Counted from the stretch's first letter, positions 16,396 through 24,764 are shown. The stretch: DNA of 37,403 nucleotides from Thermoplasmata archaeon (GCA_030040625.1 JASHTI010000076.1:1-37403); one strand, 5' to 3'. Translations and numbers: made by a program. Notes: generated by a model from the sequence alone, not told the origin.

Positions 16396-16471
16396 ACGGG
16401 CGTCTCGGACGATCTCACGGCCCGCACCGCTAAGCCCATGAGCGCCCGGGACGCCTCTCGCGGGCGCCGGC

Positions 16472-18262
16472 ATGGAGCGTTCGCAGGGACCCAACGGAGG
16501 GCCGAGCGCCGCGGAGTGGGGGACCCCCGCCGAGGTGAGCGCCTACCGGGAGACTCCGGACTACCGCGGCACGCTGGCGTTCCTCGAGCGCCTCGCCGGC
16601 GCGCGGCCCGGGATGCTCCGCCTCGAGAGCTTCGGTCGGAGCGGCGAGGGGCGGGAGCTCACGCTCGCGATCGTCTCCCGCGATGGGGTCTTTGAACCGG
16701 AGGCGGTCCGCGCTTCCGGCCGTGCCGTCCTGCTGGTCCAGAACTGCATCCACGCCGGTGAGACGGACGGGAAGGACGCCTCGCTGGCGCTGCTCCGGGA
16801 CCTCGTCGTGGGGCCGAAGGGTCCGGGCTTGCTGGAACACGTGGTCCTCCTCTGCGTGCCCGTCTACAACGTCGACGGCCACGAGCGGCGGGGTGCCCAC
16901 CAGCGCATCAACCAGAACGGGCCGGAGATCGTCGGATGGCGGGCCAACGGGACGAACCTCAACCTGAACCGCGACTACCAGAAGGCCGAGGCGCCCGAGA
17001 CCCGGGCCTTCCTGCGGATGTTCCACCGCTGGCTCCCGGACTTCTTCGTTGACAACCACGTCACCGACGGGAGCGATTTCCAGTACGACGTGACGTTCGC
17101 GCTCGACAGCGGCCCGGACGTCCATCCCCCGGTCGGCGCCTGGCTCCGGGAGTCGGTCGCCCCCGGGATCGTGGCGCACGTCGCTGCCGGTGGCCATCTC
17201 GCCTTCCCCGGGCAGGTCTTCCTCCGGGACGAGAGCGACCCGGCGCAGGGACTCCTCGCCTACGAGAACCCACCGCGCTTCTCGACCGGCCAGATGGTCG
17301 TGGAGAACCGGCCGGGCCTGCTGGTGGAGATGCACATGCTCAAGGATTATCGAACGCGCGTCACCGGCAACTACCTGGTCCTCGAGTCCGTGCTGCAACG
17401 GCTGAACCAGGATGCGGAGACCCTGCGGCGGCTCAACCAGGAGGCGGACCTCGCGGCCGCCCGACTCGGCGGCGAACCCACGCCGTTTCCCCTGGTCGTG
17501 ACGGACACCGGCGAGACCCGCCCCGTGGAGTTCCGGGGCCGGCGCTACACCCGTTTCCCGAGCGAGATATCCGGAACTACGGCGATCCGCTACGGGCCGG
17601 AGCCCTGGGACACCACGCTGCCGATGGGAGTGTCCGGTGCGATCGCCTTGACGGTCCGGCCCCCCCTCGGCTACATCCTACCCCCGGCCTGGAGCCGCGT
17701 CATCGAGGTCCTCGAGGCGCACGGAGTGACGCTCCGGCGAACGCGGGCCGAGTGGACCGGGCCGGTCGAGCGGTACCGACTCGCCGGACTGGAGCGGCCG
17801 AGGCAGCCGTTCGAGGGGCGGTACCCGATCCTCCGCGCGAGCCCCGTGGAGCCGGCGTTCGGACGGTTCGGTAGCTGCGTGGCGGTCTCCGAGACCGCCA
17901 CGTATGCGGCCGGCGCCGTCGTCGTCGGCCTCGACCAGCGGCTCGCCCGGTTCGTCGTCCACTGGCTGGAGCCGGAGGCGCCCGACTCGGCGCTGCGGTG
18001 GGGGTTCTTCGACCCGATCTTCGAACGGAAGGAGTCGGCCGAGCCGTACGTCCTCGAGGCCCAGGCCGCTGACGCGATGGGCCGAGACCCCCAACTTCGG
18101 CGCGAGTTCGAGGAACGGATCCGGTCCGAACCGGGGTTCGCTTCGAGCCCGACCGCCCGTCTCGACTTCTTCTTCGACCGCTCGGAGTGGGGCCGGGCGA
18201 ACCGGGTCGGTGAGTATCCGGTCGGCCGGCTCCGGACCTTGGACGGGATCCCTCTCGCCTAG
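16472..18262 (+). CDS. M14-family zinc carboxypeptidase-like protein
   Basis: A 596-residue protein. The catalytic-domain motifs are in order: QNCIHAGETDGK with zinc ligands H94 and E97; NGTNLNLNRDY with the substrate-binding N166-R167; VDNHVTDG with the third zinc ligand H196; and NRPGLLVEMHMLKDY with E286 as the likely catalytic Glu. All key M14 residues are therefore present. A second half of about 280 residues (from about 310) is beta-rich and typical of long bacterial-type M14 proteins. There is no clear signal peptide, unlike many secreted M14 enzymes, so it may act in the cytoplasm on peptides. A TATA-like gctaagcc lies about 40 bases upstream of the ATG. Confidence 0.88.
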   Translation: MERSQGPNGGPSAAEWGTPAEVSAYRETPDYRGTLAFLERLAGARPGMLRLESFGRSGEGRELTLAIVSRDGVFEPEAVRASGRAVLLVQNCIHAGETDGKDASLALLRDLVVGPKGPGLLEHVVLLCVPVYNVDGHERRGAHQRINQNGPEIVGWRANGTNLNLNRDYQKAEAPETRAFLRMFHRWLPDFFVDNHVTDGSDFQYDVTFALDSGPDVHPPVGAWLRESVAPGIVAHVAAGGHLAFPGQVFLRDESDPAQGLLAYENPPRFSTGQMVVENRPGLLVEMHMLKDYRTRVTGNYLVLESVLQRLNQDAETLRRLNQEADLAAARLGGEPTPFPLVVTDTGETRPVEFRGRRYTRFPSEISGTTAIRYGPEPWDTTLPMGVSGAIALTVRPPLGYILPPAWSRVIEVLEAHGVTLRRTRAEWTGPVERYRLAGLERPRQPFEGRYPILRASPVEPAFGRFGSCVAVSETATYAAGAVVVGLDQRLARFVVHWLEPEAPDSALRWGFFDPIFERKESAEPYVLEAQAADAMGRDPQLRREFEERIRSEPGFASSPTARLDFFFDRSEWGRANRVGEYPVGRLRTLDGIPLA

Positions 18263-18267
18263 GAGCG

Positions 18268-18283
18268 CGGCGGGCGCCCGCCG
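18268..18283. terminator. Perfect 16-base G/C palindrome after the M14 gene
   Basis: CGGCGGGCGCCCGCCG begins 6 bases after the M14 stop codon, between convergent genes. It could form a strong 3' structure, but it has no loop or T-run, and its role is uncertain. Confidence 0.3.
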
Positions 18284-18321
18284 ACGCCGGAGCACCGGCG
18301 ATGCCTCGCAGCGTCGGCCGC

Positions 18322-18792
18322 TCAGAGCACCGTGACCGAATAGGTCCCCGAGACCGAGACGTTCGCGGGGGCGTAGACCGCCCAGGTGATGAACTGGTAC
18401 CAGCCGTCGCCGCCGGACTCGAAGGAGAACGTTCCCGAACTGGAGGTCGTCTGGCTGTAGCAGCAGGTGGTCGCGTTCCCGTGGACCTGGAAGAGCACCT
18501 GGACCGCTCCGGAGGAGGTCCAACTGCCCCGTACCTCGGCGTCGTGGGGGAACTGCAGGGAGCGCCCCTCTTGGCCGTCCGTCCCCGCGGCCAGGTGCGC
18601 CGAGAACGGGTGGGAGACCAGTGGGACGAAGGCGAGCACCGCGACGGCGACGCTCGCCGCGATCCCGACGACGAGGGCGACGGCGGCGAGCCGGTCCCAT
18701 CGGAACGCGGCGTGAAGCGGCCCGCCGCACCGGCCGCAGACCCGATCGGGCGGAGGCGTCAGCTCTCCGCAGCGCCGACAGATGCGCGCCAC
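18322..18792 (-). CDS. Zinc-ribbon, single-pass membrane protein with small exterior beta domain
   Basis: The protein starts MARICRRCGE with a zinc ribbon (C5, C8, C19, C22), then one transmembrane helix (about 34-57). A roughly 95-residue exterior domain of beta-strand character follows, with sequons (NAT, NVS) and a vicinal Cys pair (TTCCYS). This architecture (cytoplasmic zinc ribbon plus helix plus ectodomain) is typical of Thermoplasmata-type archaea; function unknown. The GTG at 18792 (or 18795) is chosen because GGGGGAG lies 5 bases upstream and a TATA-like gatacgc predicts transcription from near 18823. An ATG at 18834 would lie upstream of that start. Confidence 0.65.
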   Translation of the reverse strand: MARICRRCGELTPPPDRVCGRCGGPLHAAFRWDRLAAVALVVGIAASVAVAVLAFVPLVSHPFSAHLAAGTDGQEGRSLQFPHDAEVRGSWTSSGAVQVLFQVHGNATTCCYSQTTSSSGTFSFESGGDGWYQFITWAVYAPANVSVSGTYSVTVL

Positions 18793-18995
18793 CACGGCTC
18801 CCCCTGTCCGCCCGGGCACCGTCTCCGGGCTCATCAAGCTGACAGCGTATCGCGAGGTCCCGCGGTCGGGCACGCCGCACGAAGGGGGGACGTCGCGCCC
18901 GGCTCGGCGCCGGCCCACGCACCGTCGCCTCTCTTCGATGGGTGCCGGGCCGCCTTTATCTTGAGGCCGGGGTGGAGACCGAGGGGCGTCCTTCC

Positions 18996-19445
18996 ATGCC
19001 GCACGAGGAGACCCGGACCGTCGACCACCAGTATCTGATCCGGGCCTCCCCGGAGCGCGTCTTTGAGGCGCTCACCGATCCCAAGCTCCTCGTCCGCTGG
19101 CTCGCCGACCAGGCCGAGCTGGCGGCGCGCCCGGGAGGGAGCTACCGTCTCGGCTGGACCGATGGCCCCACGCACACCGGCACGATCGTCGAGCTTGAGG
19201 CGGGCCGGGCCGTCGCCCTCTCCTGGGAGTGGCCTGGTGTGACCCTGAGGGGGACGATCCTCCGATTCTCGGTCGAGCCGAGCGGCGAGGGGACCCTCCT
19301 CAAGATCCAGCACACCGGATTCCCGAAGAGGGAGGAGTGGGTCGAGCTCTACGGGGGGGCGGAGTGGGGCTGGACCTACTTCGCGATGAACCTCAAGGCA
19401 CTGCTGGAGACCGGCCACGATCTTCGTTCCCCCAGGGACGGCTGA
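18996..19445 (+). CDS. SRPBCC / AHSA1-like protein 1
   Basis: A 149-residue protein with the AHSA1 (activator of Hsp90 ATPase homologue-like) START-type fold. TVDHQYLIRASPERVFEALTDPKLLVRWLAD starts it, VALSWEWPG is central, and YGGAEWGWTYFAMNLKALLE is the long C-terminal helix closing the cavity. It probably binds a small hydrophobic ligand; the real target is unknown. The ATG at 18996 is preferred to 18942 because a TATA-like ctttatct (about 18951-18958) lies between them. It is convergent with the ArsR-SRPBCC operon that carries a second member. Confidence 0.82.
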   Translation: MPHEETRTVDHQYLIRASPERVFEALTDPKLLVRWLADQAELAARPGGSYRLGWTDGPTHTGTIVELEAGRAVALSWEWPGVTLRGTILRFSVEPSGEGTLLKIQHTGFPKREEWVELYGGAEWGWTYFAMNLKALLETGHDLRSPRDG

Positions 19446-19487
19446 GGACGGGCCCGTTCACCCGCGCCGCCTCGGCGCACGGAGCCG

Positions 19488-20018
19488 CTAGCGCGAGGCC
19501 GAGGAGTTAGCGGCCGGACGGACCCACGGAGGGGCCGGCAGCTCCGTGCCGTCCAGCTGGGCGGCCAATCGATCGAGAAGGACCCGCATCCCCCGGACGA
19601 AGATCTCGGCGGTGGGGCGCGAGAGCCGCCGGTGGGTCATGATCAGCAGCGTGCCCGCTCCGCTCGGGCTCAGCTCCCACCGCACGGCCGACCGTTCCCC
19701 ACCGGGCTGGCCGGGGCTGGGAGGCAGGTTCCACTCGTACTCGTAGGCCGAAGGGGGCCGCCACTCGAGCACTCGACCGGTGGCGTGCACCCCGTTCGGG
19801 TGCTCCATCTCGAGGCGCCCCCCCACTCCCGGCTCGCGACGTACCTCGGCCATGAACCACTTCGAGATCGCCCGTGGCTCGGTGATCGCTTCCCAGACGA
19901 CCTCCACCGGGTGCCCGAGCCAACGTCGGAACGTCAGGCAGGCCCCGTCTCCCTCGGCTTCGAGCGTCCCGGGAGCCCCCTTGTCGGCCCCGCCACGGGC
20001 CGGCGTCGCCCCGCTCAT
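19488..20018 (-). CDS. SRPBCC / AHSA1-like protein 2
   Basis: A 176-residue protein. After a 25-residue flexible head comes LTFRRWLGHPVEVVWEAITEPRAISKWFMAEV, the beginning of an AHSA1/START-like domain. GGRLEMEHPNGVHATGRVLEWRPPSAYEYEW, GTLLIMTHRRL and a C-terminal helix (FVRGMRVLLDRLAAQLDG) follow. Its ATG overlaps the TGA of the ArsR gene (ATGA, 20015-20018), so the two are translationally coupled. ArsR plus SRPBCC pairs are a widespread small operon, usually read as a ligand-responsive repressor with a partner ligand-binding protein. Confidence 0.85.
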   Translation of the reverse strand: MSGATPARGGADKGAPGTLEAEGDGACLTFRRWLGHPVEVVWEAITEPRAISKWFMAEVRREPGVGGRLEMEHPNGVHATGRVLEWRPPSAYEYEWNLPPSPGQPGGERSAVRWELSPSGAGTLLIMTHRRLSRPTAEIFVRGMRVLLDRLAAQLDGTELPAPPWVRPAANSSASR

Positions 20019-20350
20019 GCGCCGGGACCCGCTCCGGGTCTCTTCCGTGCGTCCAGGTACGCCTCGAGCGAATCGAGCTCGGTCTCCCAGAAGCCCCGGT
20101 ACTTCGAGATCCAGGCGTCGACCTCGCCCAAGCGCTCGGATCGGAGGGAGTAGAATCGGTGACGGCGGTCCTGCCGGACCCGCACCAGTCCTGCCTCGCG
20201 GAGGACCCGGAGATGGCGGGACATCCCCGGCTGGCTGATGTGTGGGAACGCGCGGCCCAACTCGCCCGCCGCACGCTCGCGGCGGGAGAGCAGGTCCAGC
20301 ACCTGTCGACGTGTCGGATCGGCGATGGCGGCGAAGACGTCACGTCGCAT
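20015..20350 (-). CDS. ArsR-family winged-helix repressor
   Basis: A 111-residue protein. DVFAAIADPTRRQVLDLLSRRERAAGELGRAFPHISQPGMSRHLRVLREAGLVRVRQDRRHRFYSL (about 4-69) is a complete ArsR winged helix, with SQPGMSRHLRVL as the recognition helix. No metal-binding Cys-rich motif (CxC) is present, so it belongs to the SRPBCC-linked, non-metal ArsR branch. The C-terminal WISKYRGFWETELDSLEAYL helix resembles the partner-binding tail of this branch. A TATA-like gattaacg (centred near 20380) would start transcription just before the ATG. Confidence 0.9.
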   Translation of the reverse strand: MRRDVFAAIADPTRRQVLDLLSRRERAAGELGRAFPHISQPGMSRHLRVLREAGLVRVRQDRRHRFYSLRSERLGEVDAWISKYRGFWETELDSLEAYLDARKRPGAGPGA

Positions 20351-20468
20351 GGCGGTGGACAGCCCATAACGCTCCCGTTAATCATCTAGCGCCTCGGCAC
20401 GGCGTCGCTCGAACGGCGACGGCCACTACCGCGTGGGAATGACCGGTCCCGTTGCGGGCCCAGTGCAC

Positions 20469-20476
20469 AATATATA
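20469..20476 (+). promoter_or_regulatory. Strong TATA box of the CMD-like gene
   Basis: caatatatacc is a canonical archaeal TATA box, centred about 60 bases before the ATG at 20532, and a second A/T-rich gttatgtaat follows at 20486-20495. It rules out the earlier in-frame ATG at 20433 and predicts a leader of about 35 bases. Confidence 0.6.
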
Positions 20477-20531
20477 CCAAGTGTGTTATGTAATCGTGGG
20501 CACGCTAGGTCGCGCCCAGGAACACAGGTCG

Positions 20532-21050
20532 ATGACAGAGTCCCCCGTGACGCCCAAGACACGATTGAAGAATCCCGCGACGATCGTCCCCGAGGCGATG
20601 GCTCCGCTGCAGGGCATCGGCCAGCTGCTGGGGCAACTGCAGGGAAGCGCGGCGCGCGCCCTCTCGCTCGCCATGCTGCGGACCAGCCAGCTGAACGGTT
20701 GCGCGCTCTGCCTCGACGGGAGCTGCCAGATGCTCAGGGCCGGCGGCGAGACCGAGGAACGGCTCCTCGCGGTGTCGGCCTGGAGAGAGTCGACCCGATT
20801 CACGGCGCCCGAACGGGCCGCGCTCGCGCTCGCGGAGGGAATGACCCGGCTCAGCGATCGATCGGACCCTGTCCCGGACCCGGTGTGGGACGAAGCGGCC
20901 CGGCACTTCAGCGAGCGCGAGCTGGCGTTCCTCGTCCTCGGGATCGCGACGCAGAACCTCTACAACCGGATCAACGTGACCACGCGGCAGGTCGCCGCGC
21001 ACTGGGACGAGGAAGCCGCAAAGGCGTGGGCCGCCAAGAGCAAGAACTAG
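20532..21050 (+). CDS. Carboxymuconolactone decarboxylase (CMD/AhpD)-like protein
   Basis: A 172-residue helical protein. SQLNGCALCLDGSCQMLRAGGETEERLLAVSAWRES (about 52-87) is the CMD active-site region, with the redox pair C57-x-x-C60. The third residue of the CxxCxxxH motif is S64 instead of His (followed by C65). No Glu stands 12 residues before C57 as in AhpD, so the proton relay is altered. Then comes FTAPERAALALAEGMTRL, as in AhpD-type peroxidase cofactors. It may act as a thiol-dependent peroxidase or in stress response, but catalysis by the normal relay is doubtful. Confidence 0.8.
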   Translation: MTESPVTPKTRLKNPATIVPEAMAPLQGIGQLLGQLQGSAARALSLAMLRTSQLNGCALCLDGSCQMLRAGGETEERLLAVSAWRESTRFTAPERAALALAEGMTRLSDRSDPVPDPVWDEAARHFSERELAFLVLGIATQNLYNRINVTTRQVAAHWDEEAAKAWAAKSKN

Positions 21051-21122
21051 GGCCGTACCGGGAGGGCGCGTTTCCCCCGACAGCCGCCGGGACACGGGGC
21101 CGAGGGCCCGGAGGGGCCGTTA

Positions 21123-21130
21123 GCGATAAG
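21123..21130 (+). promoter_or_regulatory. TATA-like element of the dienelactone hydrolase gene
   Basis: gcgataag is centred 27 bases before the ATG at 21154, predicting a leaderless mRNA. Confidence 0.45.
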
Positions 21131-21153
21131 CCGATCCGGGCTCCGCCGCCGGC

Positions 21154-21909
21154 ATGTGCCACACGGACGACTCCCGGGCGCCGGAGCCCCCCCAGCGGGG
21201 ACCGGTCGGGGCCCGGACCGAGCTGGAGCTGCGGTCGCGGGACGGCGCTGCCTTCCGGGCGTACTCCGCCGAGCCGGCGGGCCCCGCGGGCGCCGGCCTG
21301 GTGATCCTACCGGATGTCCGGGGCCTGCACCCCTACTACGAGGACCTGGCCGTCCGCTTCGCGGAGGCCGGCTTCCGCGCGATCGCCGTCGACTACTACG
21401 GTCGGACGGCCGGCGTTCAGCGGCGGGACGACGCGTTCGAGTGGAAGCCGCACTTCGAGAAGGCGACCTCGGAAGGGGTGGCGCACGACGTACGGGCTGC
21501 GGTCGAGCGGCTCCGCAAGGACTCCGGGAACCCGCGGCTCCCGATCTTCACGGTCGGCTTCTGCTTCGGGGGCGCGAACTCCTGGCGCCAGTCCGGCGAC
21601 ACTCCCGGACTCGCCGGCTGCATCGGATTCTACGGCGGTCGACCGATGGAGCGCGCCGGCGCGGCGATCCCGGCGATGAAGGCCCCCCTCCTCATGCTCC
21701 TGGCCGGCGACGACAAGGGGACCCCGGCGAGCGAGTTCGAGGAGTTCGCGCGCCAGGTCCGCGCACGGGGCGTCGAGGTGGAGGCGCACACCTATCCCGG
21801 GGCGCCCCACAGCTTCTTCGACCGATCCTTCGCCGAGCACCGCGAGGCCTGCCAGGACTCCTGGCGGCGAATCCTCGAGTTCACGGGACGGCACTCCAAG
21901 GCGGCCTGA
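21154..21909 (+). CDS. Dienelactone hydrolase family protein
   Basis: A 251-residue alpha/beta hydrolase. GFCFGG carries the nucleophile C137 (DLH proteins use Cys rather than Ser), LLAGDDKGTP holds the acid (D186 or D187), and GAPHSFFD gives H219. The order and length match the DLH family, and PDVRGLHPYYEDLAVRFAEAGFRAIAVDYYGR is the oxyanion-side N-terminal signature. The natural substrate is uncertain: carboxymethylenebutenolide hydrolysis or a general small-ester detoxification. The adjacent CMD-like gene, on the same strand 103 bases upstream, suggests but does not prove an aromatic-degradation theme. There is no signal peptide. Confidence 0.88.
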   Translation: MCHTDDSRAPEPPQRGPVGARTELELRSRDGAAFRAYSAEPAGPAGAGLVILPDVRGLHPYYEDLAVRFAEAGFRAIAVDYYGRTAGVQRRDDAFEWKPHFEKATSEGVAHDVRAAVERLRKDSGNPRLPIFTVGFCFGGANSWRQSGDTPGLAGCIGFYGGRPMERAGAAIPAMKAPLLMLLAGDDKGTPASEFEEFARQVRARGVEVEAHTYPGAPHSFFDRSFAEHREACQDSWRRILEFTGRHSKAA

Positions 21910-22002
21910 TCCTGCTCTCGCGGCGGGCCGTCGCGCCGGTATTCCCGGTCCGTCGGGCCGGAAGGCGGTCGGAGGACGCGCGGGACGGTGAGCCGCGTTC
22001 CG

Positions 22003-22251
22003 CTAGCCTTGATGGACCTCGTGGACCTCGTCCGCCAGGAGCCCGTGGGCTTCCTTGTGGACGCGGGCGGCGGCCTCCGGATTCGGCGCCTCCACCAGGC
22101 AGAAGATCATCCCAGCCTTCTCGTCGACCCAGTAGCGCTTGAAGTCCACACCGTGCTTGCCCTGAACCTTCAGGTCCTTGGCGTGCGCTTCGGCGACGGC
22201 GGCGCTGGTGACACCCTTCATGTTCCGATGAACGTCCATGTACAGCGGCAT
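22003..22251 (-). CDS. DUF4242 small protein
   Basis: An 82-residue ferredoxin-like-fold protein. PLYMDVHRNMKGVTSAAVAEAHAKDL, then HGVDFKRYWVDEKAGMIFCLVEAPNPEAAARVHKEAHGLLADEVHEV, fit the DUF4242 pattern (conserved AH-x-D, YWVD, CLVEAP, AHG). One member of this family, Streptomyces SCO4226, binds nickel. The His-rich positions here (AHAKD, VHKEAHG, VHEVHQG) fit metal binding, but no enzymatic role is established. The ATG at 22251 is chosen because a TATA-like gatttatc (22276-22283) lies 28 bases upstream; the longer frame upstream is unlikely. Confidence 0.85.
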   Translation of the reverse strand: MPLYMDVHRNMKGVTSAAVAEAHAKDLKVQGKHGVDFKRYWVDEKAGMIFCLVEAPNPEAAARVHKEAHGLLADEVHEVHQG

Positions 22252-22275
22252 CGGCGCTGCGACCTCGGCTGCCCC

Positions 22276-22283
22276 GATAAATC
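22276..22283 (-). promoter_or_regulatory. TATA element of the DUF4242 gene
   Basis: gatttatc on the minus strand is centred about 28 bases before the ATG at 22251. It decides the start. Confidence 0.5.
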
Positions 22284-22371
22284 TTTGGAACGCTCGCGCC
22301 CGGCGCCGTAGCGATCGATCGCGCCACCCGCGCATCGGGGGCCTTGCATCGCCCGAGGCGAGGACCTCAGC

Positions 22372-22923
22372 TCAGCAGGCGGCGTCGATGTAGAGGGGCA
22401 TCGAGTAGGTGCCCCCGGCGTCGGGCGCCCGGATCTCGAGGCTGAGCAGCGTGAACCAGTCGCTCCCGTGCTCCGGGCTCACGACGATCTTGCCGAGGAT
22501 CGTCGTCGGGAGGGCGCCGGAGGCCCAGTGAGTGGCATTGTTCCGGACCGAGAGGGTCTCCAGGACGAACGGAGGCGCCGTGGAGATCGACCAGACGGTG
22601 CAGTTCGTGGTGAGGTTGTCGCTGAGGTAGGCACCGATCTCACCCGACGTCCCCGCGGGAAGACTGAGCGGGTAGGGTGAGCCGCCGCTCCAGCTCCAGC
22701 CCCCGCCGAGGGGGTCCTGGGCGGCGACCGCAGGGTCGGTGTACGTGAACTGGAAGGTCAAGCCGGAGACATGGACGATCGGCGTCGGGGGGCTCGCCAG
22801 GTGGGCGCCGAACGAAGCGCTGACCAGGCCCGCTGCCACTACGAGCCCGGCGATGATGTAGATCCTGCGCCAACGCGAGCGCGGTGGGGAAGCGAGAGCC
22901 GGAGGCCCAGGCGTCCCGGACAC
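22372..22923 (-). CDS. N-terminally anchored exported protein, unknown function
   Basis: A 183-residue protein starting with GTG at 22923. The short N-terminal Pro/Ser/Arg-rich tail precedes one transmembrane helix (about 19-41); the rest is extracytoplasmic. The exterior part is beta-rich with aromatic residues and sequons (NLT, NCT, NAT) and two Cys residues (one in NCT, one at the C-terminus), so a disulfide is possible. It resembles, in layout and composition, the ectodomain of the zinc-ribbon membrane protein at 18322, but clear homology cannot be judged by eye. A weak TATA-like ccctaggc lies about 25 bases upstream. The 250 bases upstream of it hold no recognised gene. Confidence 0.65.
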   Translation of the reverse strand: MSGTPGPPALASPPRSRWRRIYIIAGLVVAAGLVSASFGAHLASPPTPIVHVSGLTFQFTYTDPAVAAQDPLGGGWSWSGGSPYPLSLPAGTSGEIGAYLSDNLTTNCTVWSISTAPPFVLETLSVRNNATHWASGALPTTILGKIVVSPEHGSDWFTLLSLEIRAPDAGGTYSMPLYIDAAC

Positions 22924-23175
22924 TTTCGGACCTAGCCCTCCAACGCCTAGGGTCTACAAGAACCGGCGGTCAGCGATAGCTCTGTATCCAAACTCCATTT
23001 CGTCTCGAGCTACGGGGTGTCTTCACCGTTCATCCTCCATCGGCGTCGATCCACTCACTCCCTGACGCGTCGAACTGCGGGTCGTGGACCCGCGTTGTGC
23101 CTTGGGTGGGAGCCGCGGTGGACCGACGGGAGCAGCCGCCTTGGACCCCTGAGACTCGGGGCCCCTTGGGACTCG

Positions 23176-23829
23176 CTAGGGTGCGCTCGCCGGCTTCGCT
23201 GGCTCAGGTTTGGGCGGTGACCCGCGGGCAGTGGCGTAGCGCAGGAAGATCGCCCCGGACCGGAACGGCCGAGACTCTAGGAGACGGAAGTCGTGACGGC
23301 CGGGCGCCCCGAGGGGGACGATATCGTCGTGGTGGTCCAGCGTGGCCTCGGTGCGGAACAGGGGCAGGCCCCGCCCGATGAGGCTCGGAGAGACCGTCAA
23401 GCAGAGCTCGTCGGCGAGGTCCTCCGCCAGCACGGACTGAACGAAACGGGCGCCGCCCGCGACGATGATGTCCTTTCCCGGCAGAGATCTCAATCGGGCG
23501 ATCTCCTCCGCGACCGGGCCACGGAAGATCCTGGAGTTGGACCACGTGGCCGAACGGAGGGTCTTGGAGAAGACGACCTTCTCCACCCGGGTGGAGAACC
23601 GGGCGAACGCTCTCCAGTGTTCATTCTCGTCGTCGACGTGCGACGGCCAGAACCCAGCCCAGGCCTCGTAGGTGGTTCTTCCGAGAAGCAGGGTGTCGGT
23701 ATTGGCCATGGGGCCGTCCCACATCGCCTCCCAGAACTGGCGGTCCCCTTCGGGGTCGTCCGGGCCATCGGCGAGCGCGGCAAATCCGTCCAGCGTCATG
23801 TACATCGTGACTCGGACCGTCCTCGGCAT
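23176..23829 (-). CDS. RibD C-terminal/dihydrofolate-reductase-fold protein 1
   Basis: A 217-residue protein of the RibD_C/DHFR superfamily. It has VRVTMYMTLDGFAALADGP (first strand), the nucleotide-contacting TDTLLLGRTTYEAWAGFWP (about 44-62), KVVFSKTLRSATWSN, a Gly-rich ARLRSLPGKDIIVAGGARFVQSVLAEDLADELCLTVSPSLIGRGLPLF (about 116-163), and a C-terminal FRSGAIFLRY. Such stand-alone YwjB/YyaP-type proteins are thought to use NAD(P)H; the substrate is unknown. The ATG at 23829 has AGGAG upstream and a TATA-like gggttaag about 39 bases upstream. It is paralogous to the protein at 35089. Confidence 0.85.
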   Translation of the reverse strand: MPRTVRVTMYMTLDGFAALADGPDDPEGDRQFWEAMWDGPMANTDTLLLGRTTYEAWAGFWPSHVDDENEHWRAFARFSTRVEKVVFSKTLRSATWSNSRIFRGPVAEEIARLRSLPGKDIIVAGGARFVQSVLAEDLADELCLTVSPSLIGRGLPLFRTEATLDHHDDIVPLGAPGRHDFRLLESRPFRSGAIFLRYATARGSPPKPEPAKPASAP

Positions 23830-24139
23830 CGCCTCGCTCCTGTGACGGACCCAGCGCGAGCGAGGCTTAACCCATCCAGCGACCACGATGACGGGGCACT
23901 CGTGTGCGGTCGCGGCCGCCCGGGCGGCTTACGTAGTTCACTTCGCGGGATGGTATTCACCGCACACGAGATCGCCCACCGCCCGGCACCGACGGACCCC
24001 CTGCATGCCGGAGCCTATCCGCTGCGCGGAAGGCCATTGCCGGGCGGCTTGGAGCCGATGGTGCCGATCCGCTGTTCAGGCACTTCCGGGGGAACGCGGG
24101 TCGCACTGGCGACCCGACCCTTTCCGTTTCGTCGCCCGG
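23830..24139. other. Gene-poor spacer
   Basis: No convincing gene on either strand. A plus-strand frame beginning near 24005 (MPEPIRCAEGHCR...) has a zinc-finger-like look but only one Cys/His half and no promoter. The opposite strand mostly carries the promoter of the RibD-like gene at its left end. Confidence 0.5.
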
Positions 24140-24424
24140 TCAGGGCTTGGTCGGGGGAGACCCTTGGGTCGAGCCCGCTTCCAGCCCTTCCTTCATGGCC
24201 AGGACCGGAATGACGTGCACCATCGGCTGACCGGTGATCCCGACCAGCAGCCGGTCCATCCCCATCAGGAACAGGCCCAGCGCCAGCAGGAGGATCAGGA
24301 GCCACAGGGCGAGCACCGGCTCCACCAGCACGACGAGCGCGACGGTGAGGGAGAGAACGCCTACAATAACGGCGAAAACTCGGTACCACATCGGCAGCTT
24401 CGGGGGAGGGACAGACGTGTGCAT
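24140..24424 (-). CDS. Small two-helix membrane protein, DUF308/HdeD-like
   Basis: A 94-residue protein with a short cytoplasmic head, two adjoining transmembrane helices (about 14-35 and 38-56) and a loop/tail beginning MGMDRLLVGITGQP. The second helix-tail junction is reminiscent of the DUF308/HdeD repeat, where a helix ends in G(I/M)xR. It is shorter than the usual six-helix HdeD protein, so it would be a half-sized relative. The ATG at 24424 lies about 29 bases downstream of a TATA-like gtttatcg (24450-24457, minus strand). Function unknown. Confidence 0.6.
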   Translation of the reverse strand: MHTSVPPPKLPMWYRVFAVIVGVLSLTVALVVLVEPVLALWLLILLLALGLFLMGMDRLLVGITGQPMVHVIPVLAMKEGLEAGSTQGSPPTKP

Positions 24425-24762
24425 TTCGCCGGTTCACTGCTCTCCCACCGATAAACTCACCGTTTTGGGCCACACGGCCCCGGGCTGCTCCCAAAGGATC
24501 CCCGGTGGCGGGGCGGGTGCCGCTCGAGCGTCAGGGTCCTGGAGGGTCAGCGACACCCTCTTGGAGCGAGCTCCGAGCCCGAACAGTGCGGGGTTCCGTC
24601 GGCGCATCCTCGCGCGACGCGCACCGGACGGCCCGGGGGATGCGCTCGGCTCCTTGGGCTATCGCCGAGCCACCCGGCCGTCGCCGGCTTCGCGACGCGG
24701 ACCGATCGGCTGAGGCCCGAGGAAAGCCGTCGCAGCTTCGGATCTCGGCCCGGTCGCTGCGA
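24425..24762. other. Gene-poor spacer upstream of the cyclase gene
   Basis: Apart from the TATA-like element of the DUF308-like gene at its left end, nothing convincing is seen. Short open frames here have Arg/Pro/Ala-rich shadow composition. No tRNA-like cloverleaf was recognised. Confidence 0.45.
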
Positions 24763-24764
24763 GG

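Noticed and set aside
24050..24080. MVPIRC string resembling the start of archaeal RNA polymerase subunit N
   Set aside because: Only six residues match; the following CxxCGK and the rest of the subunit are absent.
24005..24160. Short zinc-finger-like frame MPEPIRCAEGHC
   Set aside because: Only half a metal site, no clear promoter spacing, and the frame runs into antisense of a real gene.
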